A stretch of 64,000 nucleotides of DNA from Notolepis coatsorum. Taxonomy: Eukaryota > Chordata > Actinopteri > Aulopiformes > Paralepididae. The notes beneath the pieces were generated by a model, which searched no databases, had not been told where the DNA came from, and saw nothing but the letters and a program-made list of their open reading frames with translations. Location of the stretch: contig CAXASK010000014.1 in assembly GCA_963971535.1 (NCBI GenBank), positions 1,109,799 to 1,173,798 on the forward strand, given 5' to 3'. Below are positions 13,701 to 22,479 of this stretch, one piece after another (the stretch's first letter is position 1; each line of letters starts with the position of its first letter). A program made the translations under genes and the position numbers.

Positions 13701-15503
13701 TTGAAAAATCCAGATAGATTGATCGCAGGGAAAAGGGAAAAAAAACTCGAAACAAATAAAATAAAATATATATTTTTGAATATTATTGTTTTTATTTGTT
13801 TTTTACTTTGGTCATTCACATATATGTTTAAGGAAACCAACAATCAGTTATAATCTTACACATATATGTGAAACAAATATGTAAAAAAAAATATATATAT
13901 ATTAAAAAAAGAAATCATAATAATTATTAATAATTTAAGATCGATTTTCCCCTAGTATCTATCTCCTCGTCTCTCTCTGGAGAAGACGGTGAGCTAATGT
14001 CCCAAAATGTCGGCGTGTTCCTTTAACGATGCAACACAGTGAGAGTACTGTTCCGTCGCTACTGGTTGTAAAGGAGCTGTGTGTTCTGTGCAGCTGGAGA
14101 GCAGCCTATCGGAGAACAGTCGGACCCTGCAGAAGGTGCAGAGCCTGGCGGCCGGTCTGGAGCAGCAACTGAGGGAGCTCACCACCACTAAGGTCAGAGG
14201 TCAACACACCCGTTGCCTCTATTGCTAAAGGTCAAAATGTGTTATTTGCGTGTTATCCGCGGTATGCACAGGTCTGCGCAGAGATTGCGGAGCTCTGCAG
14301 AGGCTCTGCTAACCAGGCCCAAATGACACTCTGTGGAGCAAACTGAACCAGGCCCAAATGACACTCTGTGGAGCAAACTGAACCAGGCCCAAATGACACT
14401 CTGTGGAGCAAACTGAACCAGGCCCAAATGACACTCTGTGGAGCAAACTGAACCAGGCCCAAATTACACTCTGTGGAGCAAACTGAACCAGGCCCAAATG
14501 ACACTCTGTGGAGCAAACTGAACCAGGCCCAAATTACACTCTGTGGAGCCAACTGAACCAGGCCCAAATGACACTCTGTGGAGCAAACTGAACCAGGCCC
14601 AAATGACACTCTGTGGAGCAAACTGAACCAGGCCCAAATGACACTCTGTGGAGCAAACTGAACCAGGCCCAAATTACACTCTGTGGAGCAAACTGAACCA
14701 GGCCCAAATTACACTCTGTGGAGCAAACTGAACCAGGCCCAAATGACACTCTGTGGAGCAAACTGAACCAGGCCCAAATTACACTCTGTGGAGCAAACTG
14801 AACCAGGCCCAAATGACACTCTGTGGAGCAAACTGAACCAGGCCCAAATTACACTCTGTGGAGCAAACTGAACCAGGCCCAAATGACACTCTGTGGAGCA
14901 AACTGAACCAGGCCCAAATTACACTCTGTGGAGCAAACTGAACCAGGCCCAAATGACACTCTGTGGAGCAAACTGAACCAGGCCCAAATGACACTCTGTG
15001 GAGCAAACTGAACCAGGCCCAAATGACACTCTGTGGAGCAAACTGAACCAGGCCCAAATTACACTCTGTGGAGCAAACTGAACCAGGCCCAAATGACACT
15101 CTGTGGAGCAAACTGAACCAGGCCCAAATGACACTCTGTGGAGCAAACTGAACCAGGCCCAAATGACACTCTGTGGAGCAAACTGAACCAGGCCCAAATT
15201 ACACTCTGTGGAGCAAACTGAACCAGGCCCAAATGACACTCTGTGGAGCAAACTGAACCAGGCCCAAATTACACTCTGTGGAGCAAACTGAACCAGGCCC
15301 AAATTACACTCTGTGGAGCCAACTGCGTACGCCACAGATATCATGTGATAAATGATGGAGGGAGGAGGGGTTGGAAGACATGAAAACTGCTGAACTATTG
15401 TCCGAAAACCGATATATAAAAAAATAAATATATATATATATATACATTGTATATACATTTATCTATATGTATATATATCCACATTGTACACACTGTATAT
15501 ATA

Positions 15504-15540
<37 letters not shown>

Positions 15541-18500
15541 TGGCATGGAAACAGTTGTCTGGGGTGTTGAGGGTGCAATGGGAGCAGACATCTGTGCTTG
15601 CAAATCCCATTTGAAACATCCTGTGCTGTGTGATATGTACTCTGTGTAACACCTCATATTGGATTAATTGAAGGTTAGTGTTGTTAGTCATTGTGAATGT
15701 GTTGGTGCAAATTAGTTCCCAGGGTACGGCATTGGGAGAGAAAGCCAAGTCCTGTTCCCGTTTTGTGAAGGGGAGATGGAATGTAGTGTTTGCGCTTGCC
15801 AATATTTTGTATATTTTTTGAAGATATTTTCTTCTGTGATTTTATTCATTGCTAATATAATTGGAGGTGGTTCAAGAGCATTTTGTGTAGTGTTAATTTT
15901 AGTTTTCAAAATGGATTTCAGCTGTAGAAATAGGAAACATTGCATTTCAATCTAATCTAATCCAATCCGTGTTTCACACACTGAGCAGCCTCTCACAGAC
16001 TCCATCCTTTGGGAATTCTTATTGTGACATTAAGGAGACGCTGTGTGCGAGCTGTAAACTGAAAGACATCAAACCTGATCATAATACTAACGGTTCTTTT
16101 CAAATTGGATCAAGGCTGCATTTCAGATTTGAAGGCGGTCTTAGTGCGCCATCTAGTGGTTGAAATCAGCAGCTAGTATGCAGGGGGTAGTACTGGCTAA
16201 CGGTACATGACACTTTAAAGGTCCAATCTGTCACATAAAAGAAAAATAAATATATATTATTATTATTATATATATTTTTTGATCTGGAAGAGTGTTTACA
16301 ATATTACCAACGTAAACTAATCGTATAACAAAAATACAGCAAATGTATTTAAAAACTCATATTTACCTTGACAGCATGTTGTCTAGTGTTAGTCCTTGTA
16401 TCCAGAGCTCAGGCTGTTCCACAATCTAGGTGCTGCGGTGGAGAAAGCTCTGTCTCCCCTAGTCTTGAGCCTGGTTCTGGGCACCAATGACCTAGTGTTA
16501 GTCCTTGTATCTAGAGCTCAGTCAGCTAGAGAATGACAGCATGTTGTCTAGTGTTAGTCCTTGTATCCAGAGCTCAGTCAGTCAACTAGAGAATGACAGC
16601 ATGTTGTCTAGTGTTAGTCCTTGTATCTAGAGCTCATTCAACTAGAGAATGACAGCATGTTGTCTAGTGTTAGTCCTTGTATCAAGAGCTCAGTCAACTA
16701 GAGAATGACAGCATGTTGTCTAGTGTTAGTCCTTGTATCCAGAGCTCAGTCAGTCAACTAGAGAATGACAGCATGTTGTCTAGTGTTAGTCCTTGTATCT
16801 AGAGCTCAGTCAGTCCACTAGAGAATGACAGCATGTTGTCTAGTGTTAGTCCTTGTATCTAGAGCTCCGTCAGTCAACTAGAGAATGACATCATGTTGTC
16901 TAGTGTTAGTCCTTGTATCTAGAGCTCAGTCAACTAGAGAATGACAGCATGTTGTCTAGTGTTAGTCCTTGTATCTAGAGCTCAGTCAGTCCACTAGAGA
17001 ATGACAGCATGTTGTCTAGTGTTAGTCCTTGTATCTAGAGCTCAGTCAACTAGAGAATGACAGCATGTTGTCTAGTGTTAGTCCTTGTATCTAGAGCTCA
17101 GTCAACTAGAGAATGACAGCATGTTGTCTAGTGTTAGTCCTTGTATCTAGAGCTCAGTGAACTAGAGAATGACAGCATGTTGTCTAGTGTTAGTCCTTGT
17201 ATCCAGAGCTCTGTCAGTCAACTAGAGAATGACAGTATGTTGTCTAGTGTTAGTCCTTGTATCTAGAGCTCAGTCAGTCAACTAGAGAATGACAGCATGT
17301 TGTCTAGTGTTAGTCCTTGTATCTAGAGCTCAGTCAACTAGAGAATGACAGCATGTTGTCTAGTGTTAGTCCTTGTATCTAGAGCTCAGTCAGTCAACTA
17401 GAGAATGACAGCATGTTGTCTAGTGTTAGTCCTTGTATCTAGAGCTCAGGCAACTAGAGAATGGCAGCATGTTGTCTAGTGTTAGTCCTTGTATCTAGAG
17501 CTCAGTCAACTAGAGAATGACAGCATGTTGTCTAGTGTTAGTCCTTGTATCTAGAGCTCAGTCAACTAGAGAATGACAGCATGTTGTCTAGTGTTAGTCC
17601 TTGTATCTAGAGCTCAGTCAACTAGAGAATGACAGCATGTTGTCTAGTGTTAGTCCTTGTATCTAGAGCTCAGTCAGTCAACTAGAGAATGACAGCATGT
17701 TGTCTAGTGTTAGTCCTTGTATCTAGAGCTCAGTCAACTAGAGAATGACAGCATGTTGTCTAGTGTTAGTCCTTGTATCTAGAGCTCAGTCAGTCAACTA
17801 GAGAATGACAGCATGTTGTCTAGTGTTAGTCCTTGTATCAGTCTGTTGTTGTCGTGTCTTATTTTGATCACTGACTGGGCCTTTAACAGTAATACTGTTA
17901 TATAATACAGTAACACTACTATATACAAGAGTGCAGTGCACTGGAATCTAGTCTATCCTGCGCAAGTTTGATAGTGTGTGCGTGTGTGTGTGTGTGCGTG
18001 TGTGTGTGTCTCCATGGTTACAGAATGCACTAGAGAGCCACGTCCTGGATGAGAAGGACAAAGCGCTGCGGCTACAGACTGAGCTGGACGTCAGTGAGCA
18101 GGTCCAGAAAGACTTCGTCAAACTGTCTCAAACCCTACAGGTGAGACGTGATGTTACCATGGTTACCACGGTGTTATTAAACCCTCTACAGGTGAGACAT
18201 GATGTTACCATGGTTACCACGGTGTTATTAAACCCTCTACAGGTGAGACATGATGTTACCATGGTTACCACGGTGTTATTAAACCCTACAGGTGAGACAT
18301 GATGTTACCATGGTTACCACAGTGTCGAACCCTACAGGTGAGACATGGTCTGGTTGCCATGGTTACCACGGTGTTATACCCTACTAAGGCTGTCCCCGAA
18401 CCCTGTTTTTGGGATTCGAACTTCGTCAGGGTTTTTCGAACGAACGTTCGAACCTTCTTTTTTAATTAAAAAGAAAAGAAAAAAATTTGTAATTTATTTT

Positions 18501-19046
18501 TTATTTTTAATTTTTTACTATCCTCAAACTAAATCCTCAATTTGAATAAAGTGATTAATCTGATTAAATTAGTATTTCTTTTATTAAATCAACTTTCCAG
18601 ACCCAGCCCCAGCCCAACTAAATCAATTAAATCAACTTTCTTTAATGAATATAACTCATCAGTTTTAATACTATAATATTAGTGTAGCCTAATCTTTATC
18701 TGCAACTGAAGAAAAACCCCATTGGTTTAAACAGAATTAATAGAAAAAACGAAAAAAAAATACTTTTTCTTTTTTAAATAAAATATTCTAATGTTGATTT
18801 AGAATTCGAATGCCAACGTAACGAATGAAGGTTCGAACGTTTGGGCTCAGCCCCTATACCCTACAACACACACGGCCCGGCTGTCCCTGTGTGTTCTAAC
18901 CAGGAAGATGACATTAAACCCGCCTCTCTGTCCGCACTCCCCAGATCCAGTTGGAGCGGATTCGACAAGCGGAGTCCTTGGAGCGAATCCAAGTCATCCT
19001 CAACGGCACCAACTTGACCGACATCAGCCAGCTCCCGGAGACATGA
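815..19046 (+). CDS. rabep1: rabep1 (rabaptin-5), 3' five coding exons, partial
   Basis: Rabaptin-5 is a cytosolic coiled-coil dimer that binds GTP-Rab5 and Rabex-5 and promotes early-endosome fusion. Five exons (815-1004, 13136-13191, 14094-14192, 18024-18140, 18945-19046) join with consensus AG/GT borders and consistent phases into 564 bases: 187 residues plus TGA. The translation follows the vertebrate RABEP1 C-terminus closely, for example EEKLKAEILFLKEQ, LQTELDVSEQVQ, DFVKLSQTLQ and the terminal SQLPET. In the family this end holds the C-terminal Rab5-binding coil. The 5' exons lie outside the window. The first intron here is 12 kb and mostly minisatellite. The first and fourth donors are tandemly repeated, so several in-frame isoforms are possible. 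The gene converges on klhl10. RABEP2 is the alternative, but the residues fit RABEP1 better as I remember the family. Confidence 0.93.
950..1348 (+). repeat. 57-bp coding minisatellite containing the 5' splice site, 7 copies
   Basis: There are seven nearly identical 57-base copies, each encoding 19 residues (ENLED/ENLEG, then TLQLEIEGCKEEIG). Copies differ mainly by GAC/GGC at the fifth codon, and ATA/ATC in the last copy. Every copy ends with a strong donor-like G|GTGAGA. No stop codon interrupts the frame until 1394. Copy one is the normal exon end; the other six duplicate exon tail plus splice donor. Confidence 0.95.
1343..2061 (+). repeat. 83-bp minisatellite continuing the splice-site repeat, interrupted by a hAT
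   Basis: Four 83-base copies start at about 1343, 1426, 1509 and 1592. Each carries GGCTGCAAGGAGGAGATCG followed by GTGAGAC, so each keeps a donor-like site, but stop codons now enter the frame. The last copy is split by the hAT element at 1617-2008 and resumes at 2009. It appears to derive from the end of the 57-bp array fused to intron sequence. Confidence 0.9.
1617..2008. mobile_element. Non-autonomous hAT (392 bp), 8-bp TSD
   Basis: The termini are CAGGGGTTCCCAAACTT and, inverted, CAGGGGTTCCCAAAGTC. The flanking duplication is ATGTAGAG (1609-1616 and 2009-2016). There is no coding capacity. It contains (TA)n near 1713-1750 and a C run near 1961-1981. It sits inside a copy of the 83-bp array. 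Confidence 0.9.
2062..2760. other. rabep1 intron, no feature recognised
   Basis: Unique-looking intronic DNA between two tandem arrays. A 90-codon open frame at 2250-2522 has no recognisable domain and is not supported as a gene. Confidence 0.5.
2761..11340. repeat. 45-bp minisatellite, about 187 copies
   Basis: The unit is CACCTCACTTAAAAGAGTAC then TGTCGTGGTAAAGACTTTTC then AGAGG. Units of 45 bases are mixed with 47-base variants (CACCTCTCAC, CACCTCCCAC, CACCCCTCAC, CACCTCACAC) and AGAGAGTAC variants. The unit is stop-free in one frame on each strand, which creates the many spurious short frames. Degenerate copies at 11230-11340 mark the right edge. The array fills most of the first rabep1 intron in the window. 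Confidence 0.97.
11430..11719. mobile_element. hAT-like 3' fragment
   Basis: AT-rich DNA ends in the inverse of TAGGGGTGTAACGATGCATC, the style of a fish hAT terminus, with internal ATTAATCG palindromes. The left terminus is absent or unrecognised, and no target duplication was found. Confidence 0.5.
11720..12350. other. rabep1 intron, no feature recognised
   Basis: Unique-looking intronic DNA with no exon, RNA gene or transposon ends that I can identify. Confidence 0.5.
12456..13050. mobile_element. piggyBac-like MITE (595 bp) at TTAA
   Basis: Flanked by TTAA at 12452-12455 and 13051-13054. The ends are CCCTTTATCTGCCA and, inverted, CCCTTTAATCGCCA, matching the CCC start and TTAA target of piggyBac elements. 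It has no transposase frame. A match to the CTCF core consensus lies at 12860-12873. Confidence 0.85.
12860..12873 (+). promoter_or_regulatory. Candidate CTCF motif
   Basis: CCACCAGATGGCGG fits the vertebrate CTCF core CCASYAGRKGGCRS at all positions. It lies inside the piggyBac MITE. Binding is not shown by sequence alone. Confidence 0.4.
13136..13191 (+). CDS. rabep1: rabep1 exon B
   Basis: A 56-base exon between acceptor CTCTGCAG and donor CAG|GTATAG. With one base from the previous exon it encodes ASFSSLKTELQRVKTEKDQ, matching the conserved coil after CKEEI in RABEP1. It ends in phase 0. Confidence 0.92.
13385..14027. mobile_element. Foldback (long inverted repeat) element
   Basis: The left arm (13385 to about 13553) and right arm (about 13574-13682 plus 13955-14027) are inverted copies. 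For example, GCTTAGCACAATGAATGGAA is matched by TTCCATTCATTGTGCTAAGC across a spacer of about 20 bases. The outer ends GTTAAAAG and CTTTAAC also pair. No coding capacity. The right arm is split by a hAT MITE. Confidence 0.85.
13683..13954. mobile_element. hAT-like MITE (272 bp), 8-bp TSD
   Basis: Flanked by GTATCTAT (13675-13682 and 13955-13962). The termini TAGGGATGGG and, inverted, TAGGGGAAAA share only TAGGG, so the family call rests mainly on the duplication length. The interior is AT-rich and non-coding. It is nested in the foldback element. Confidence 0.75.
14094..14192 (+). CDS. rabep1: rabep1 exon C
   Basis: A 99-base, phase 0-0 exon after acceptor TCTGTGCAG, with donor AAG|GTCAGA. 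It encodes 33 residues (LESSLSENSRTLQKV then QSLAAGLEQQLRELTTTK), aligning with the RABEP1 coil between exons B and D without gaps. Confidence 0.92.
14310..15325. repeat. 35-bp minisatellite, about 29 copies
   Basis: The unit is AACTGAACCAGGCCCAAATG then ACACTCTGTGGAGCA. Two main variants (AAATGACAC and AAATTACAC) alternate irregularly. Frames running across it on the minus strand are artefacts. It lies in the intron between exons C and D. Confidence 0.95.
15405..15540. repeat. (TA)n-rich low-complexity tract
   Basis: Long alternating AT runs broken by TACA motifs. It abuts and probably cut into the LINE fragment to its right. Confidence 0.85.
15541..15950 (-). mobile_element. L1-like LINE ORF2 C-terminal fragment, degraded
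   Basis: Minus-strand frames read LQLIQYEVLHRVHITQHRMF and DVCSHCTLNTPDNCFHA, which resemble the Cys/His-rich tail of fish L1-like ORF2 proteins. A second frame closer to 15945 (QLKSILKTKI, PPPIILAMNK) continues the protein after a frameshift. Truncated at the (TA)n tract. Family assignment is from memory of the tail motif. Confidence 0.55.
16146..16159 (-). promoter_or_regulatory. Candidate CTCF motif
   Basis: The minus strand reads CCACTAGATGGCGC, a full fit to CCASYAGRKGGCRS. It lies beside TTTAAAGGTCCAATCTGT, a short fish MITE-like motif, so it may be repeat-borne. Confidence 0.4.
16369..17840. repeat. About 57-bp minisatellite, roughly 24 copies
   Basis: The unit is ATGACAGCATGTTGTCTAGT then GTTAGTCCTTGTATCTAGAG then CTCAGTCAACTAGAGA. 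A 4-base CAGT insertion distinguishes two length classes. The first copies are separated by about 90 bases of a dispersed fish repeat (GAGAAAGCTCTGTCTCC) at 16406-16490. It lies in the intron before exon D. Confidence 0.93.
18024..18140 (+). CDS. rabep1: rabep1 exon D, Rab5-binding coil
   Basis: A 117-base, phase 0-0 exon after acceptor GGTTACAG. It encodes NALESHVLDEKDKALR then LQTELDVSEQVQKDFVKLSQ then TLQ, nearly identical to the C-terminal Rab5-binding coil of RABEP1. It ends CTACAG|GTGAGA. The donor is repeated downstream; use of 18191 or 18242 would add 17 or 34 in-frame residues. Confidence 0.94.
18132..18384 (+). repeat. About 51-bp minisatellite seeded at the exon D donor
   Basis: Five copies of ACCCTCTACAG|GTGAGACAT plus GATGTTACCATGGTTACCAC place donor GTs at 18141, 18192, 18243, 18292 and 18338 (spacing 51, 51, 49, 46). 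The first copy includes the true exon end. A hAT element at 18385 sits at the right edge, with its target duplication taken from the repeat. Confidence 0.93.
18385..18856. mobile_element. Non-autonomous hAT (472 bp), 8-bp TSD
   Basis: Flanked by TACCCTAC (18377-18384 and 18857-18864). The ends are TAAGGCTGTCCCCGAACC and, inverted, TAGGGGCTGAGCCC, with GTTCGAAC palindromes just inside. AT-rich interior, no coding frame. It lies in the last rabep1 intron. Confidence 0.85.
18945..19046 (+). CDS. rabep1: rabep1 terminal coding exon
   Basis: After acceptor CTCCCCAG it encodes IQLERIRQAESLERIQ, VILNGTNLTD and ISQLPET followed by TGA. This matches the end of RABEP1, including the SLERI and final QLPET. 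It completes the C-terminal Rab5-binding helix. Confidence 0.95.
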   Translation: MQLERIRQAESLERIQVILNGTNLTDISQLPET

Positions 19047-19296
19047 TGCCGGCGTTGGCTGAAGACCTGCAGCTCATACCTCCCTCCCCGCTACATCACT
19101 GGGCCCCCAAACGTATTCTGACCCCCCCCCCCCCCCCCCCCCCCCCGGGAGCGCGTGGGAGGGGTGCAGGACCGGGTCGACTGGAGGAGGCGCGGAGCGA
19201 AAGGCCTTTTCTTCTGTACATTAGGACTCTGCTGCAAGGCACTGTGGGTAGAGGAACGAGGAACACTACTAATAAAAGAGTTGTAAATAACGCCGT
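19047..19296 (+). other. rabep1: rabep1 proximal 3' UTR with poly(A) signal
   Basis: It follows the stop and contains a C run at 19123-19147. AATAAA at 19271-19276 is followed by a GT-rich stretch (GTGGTCGTGTTG), consistent with cleavage near 19290. Later sites cannot be excluded. Confidence 0.6.
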
Positions 19297-19587
19297 GGTC
19301 GTGTTGCGGCAGAGGGAGTAGAAGAACTGAGTAGAACTCCCTCTTCCTGTGTGTCCAACCCCCCCCCCCCCCCCCCTCCCCTCCTCATTTCTACTGTAGA
19401 TAACGACTTGTCTGTTTTAGCTCAACCAAAAAAAGAGAGAAAAAAAAGTTTGTCGTCTTCTGAAAAGCACTTTTCCCGCCTTCAGCTTGTCTTTCAGGGT
19501 AAATGGAAAACGACCGACTCTTATCTGATTCTGCCACGTTTTTGTTTGGTTTTGTTTGTTTGTTGTTGAACATGGCGTTGGTTGCTC
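19297..19587. other. Downstream flank, no feature recognised
   Basis: Contains a C run at about 19359-19378 and unremarkable sequence; no gene signal seen. Confidence 0.5.
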
Positions 19588-20185
19588 AGTTTCACTCCTT
19601 CAGTTTCACTCTTTCTGCTTCACTCTTTCTGCTTCACTCTTTCTGCTTCACTCCTTCAGTTTCACTTGTTCTGCTTCACTTTTTCGGCTTCACTCTTTTG
19701 GCTTCACTCTTTCTGTTTCACTCCTGCTTCACTCCTTCTGTTTCACTCCTGCTTCACTCCTTCTGTTTCACTCTTTCTGTTTCACTCTTTCGGCTTCACG
19801 CTTTCGGCTTCACTCTTTCTGTTTCACTCCTTCTGTTTCACTCTTTCTGTTTCACTCTTTCTGTTTCACTCTTTCTGTTTCACTCTTTCGGCTTCACTCT
19901 TTCGGCTTCACTCTTTCTGTTTCACTCCTTCTGTTTCACTCTTTCTGTTTCACTCTTTCTGTTTCACTCTTTCTGTTTCACTCTTTCGGTTTCACTCCTT
20001 CTGTTTCACTCCTTCTGTTTCACTCCTTCGGCTTCACTCTTTCGGCTTCACTCTTTCTGTTTCACTCTTTCTGTTTCACTCTTTCTGCTTCGCTTTTTCG
20101 GATTCACTCCTTCTGTTTCACTCCGTTTCACTCTTTCTGCTTCACTCCTTCAGTTTTGACTCCTTCTGTTTTGACTCTGCTTCAC
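19588..20185. repeat. 14-bp pyrimidine-rich minisatellite
   Basis: About 42 copies of a TTTCACTCTTTCTG-type unit with CTTCTG, TTCGGC and TCCTTC variants. It is open in all three forward frames because the unit lacks stops and is not a multiple of three. It may be transcribed as distal rabep1 3' UTR. Confidence 0.93.
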
Positions 20186-22226
20186 CCCCCCCCCGAGTGA
20201 GACCCACGGCAGACCCATATGAAGGAAGGATTTGTAGATAACTCCCCAGGGGAAATGAAAGTGGAGCGTAACGCATCGCGAGCAACAACCTCACAATACC
20301 CTCAACGCCCTTCAGCACCCTTCATCACCCCTCAGCACCCTTCATCACCCCTCAGCACCTGGTCTTCAAAAACAACAAAAAGAGGAAGAACCAACAAATA
20401 GTTATTATGTTATAAAATAGTATTTTTCTTTCAGTTTCATACATTTCACGACTAACTCACTGAAACATACTAAAGATACTGTCGGTATCTGAACCCAGAA
20501 GGTCTTGCTGGAAATAGTTTTTTTGCGCATCAGCTTCTGGGGGCAGCGTGTGGACTGTGCACGGAACGGAGAGGTTTCCTGTAATGCTGCAGAGATTATC
20601 ACTGGTAGGAGTTCGGCATCTTTAAAACACTACTCTCGCCGTTACCGGGGGGAAAACGTTCGGATCTGTGACGTCTGATAATAGTTTTTGATTTAAAAAG
20701 AAAATGTGTTTGTGATCCACAAGAGTTTCTGGGCGGTTCGTTGTTTCCAGTATGACCCTGAACATGTGACCCGTCCAAATCAAACCAGGTCTTCAAAAAT
20801 GTCATGAAATTGAAACGCTTCCTCTGCACAGCTTTTTAGATTAGCTTGTCATTTATACACGACTGTGAGTAAAGTTAGGGGAGTACAGTGCTGTATTGCC
20901 TCTAGGGGGCAGTGGTAGAGGACAGTTAACGGTGCTGTATTGCCTCTAGGGGGCAGCAGTGGTAGAGTACAGTTAACGGTGTCATTAGTACACGTGTCCA
21001 GCAGGGCAGTAGACGACGGCGAATGGGATATCATTGTTTCTGAACGAGAGACGGCGGTAAAACTCTGCTACAATAATCACGGCAATTCCAGAATGTGCCG
21101 GTAAAGTGTTTAATGTTTTTTTAATGTCTGCCGTCCTCCGCCAAGGATTTTCAAATCGGACGTCCTGTCAAAACGCGCCCCTTTCATTTTCCGTGTACAA
21201 TAATGTAATTTGCAGGGATAGTTTTATTATCACCAATACATTTCCCATCATTTTTAATTTGGAAGATACAATGCAAACTAGACTCAATAGAACATCACCC
21301 ACCCCCCCCCCTCCCCCAGTCGGACCGATACTAACCTGTGTGGTGTTTATAAATCACCAGTCTGAACCCAGCTTTAGATTGCCCTAGGGTGGAGCAGTAC
21401 ACCACACATATTGACCCGTTTAAGGCCCGTTTGATGGGCCTTTCTCTGGTCCGGATGCACATGGCTTTCTTGAGGAAACATCTGGTTGAAGAGCCTAAAA
21501 GCTGAAAGTGAAACCACTGCTGCTTTCCCCCCTGCCTGGTGAAATGTAGACTGATAGGTTGATACACTAACTAATAACTAGTGTAACTAATGTTGTTTTT
21601 CCAACCGTGATGTTAAGAGTCTTCAGAACACATTTGTAATACCTGAAGAAGAAGGTTGGTCAGAACACGTTTATAATATCTGAAGAAGAAGGTTGGTCAG
21701 AACACATTCATAATACCTGTAGAAGAAGGTTGGTCAGAACACGTTTATAATATCTGAAGAAGAAGGTTGGTCAGAACACATTCATAATATCTGATGAAGT
21801 CTTGTGGCACATTCATAAATACCAGGATTCTTCTGTTAGTTTTCATCTTGTGTTGTTAAAACTGGTGGTATCTGTTTCCTAGCTGTGGAGCAGTGTGTTT
21901 GAATCCATCTGCTCTATAGACTCCTTTAAACTCTTAACACCAAGTATTGCAGTTTAGCTTTTTTATCTAAAGCGTTTGTAAGCTGTTGGCAGTGAAGATC
22001 TTTTGTGGATTTAAGTGTGTGGGTTAATTCTGTGGTTGAGTGGTTGGTTGGGTGGGTTGGTGGGATGTTGGCTGGATGGTTGGGTGGTTTGGCGTGAATA
22101 ATAATTTTTAACCATTTTAAAACAATAATCCACATTGGCAAAGAGTTCTTTATCACTGTGCTGTGTATCCTGTTTCCAAATAAGAGTAAACATCAACCAT
22201 ATGACTCCCAGAGGCGTTTCTCTCAC
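20186..22226. other. Intergenic, with two CTCF-like repeats and a short tandem repeat
   Basis: CCTCTAGGGGGCAG occurs at 20899-20912 and 20943-20956 within a 44-bp duplication. Five 37-base copies of a CAGAACACGTTTATAATATC/TGAAGAAGAAGGTTGGT unit lie at about 21621-21800. I see no coding gene. Confidence 0.6.
20899..20956 (+). promoter_or_regulatory. Tandem pair of CTCF-like motifs
   Basis: Two CCTCTAGGGGGCAG motifs 44 bases apart, each matching the CTCF core at 13 of 14 positions. Confidence 0.35.
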
Positions 22227-22470
22227 CAGACCGTTCTTAGCCAGGGTCTATAAGCCAGGCTTTAAGACCGTTCTTAGCCAGGGTCTATAAGCCAGGCTTT
22301 AAGACCGTTCTTAGCCAGGGTCTATAAGCCAGGCTTTAAGACCGTTCTTAGCCAGGGTCTATAAGCCAGGCTTTAAGACCGTTCTTAGCCAGGGTCTATA
22401 AGCCAGGCTTTAAGACCGTTCTTAGCCAGGGTCTATAAGCCAGGCTTTAAGACTGTTTATTAGCCAGGGT
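22227..22470. repeat. 37-bp minisatellite, about 6 copies
   Basis: Near-identical units of AGACCGTTCTTAGCCAGGGT then CTATAAGCCAGGCTTTA, ending in a degraded copy. Confidence 0.95.
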
Positions 22471-22479
22471 ATACAATTT

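Noticed and set aside
14271-14340. Extra rabep1 exon (CACAG then GTCTGCGCAGAGATTGCGGA)
   Set aside because: Exons C and D already align to RABEP1 without a gap, and the sequence runs straight into the 35-bp array.
19503-20241. Three overlapping Phe/Ser/Leu-rich frames
   Set aside because: A 14-bp unit stays open in every frame, so openness carries no coding signal.
21106-22226. Small intergenic frames of 60-95 codons
   Set aside because: No recognisable domain or supporting signal; typical of random sequence of this composition.
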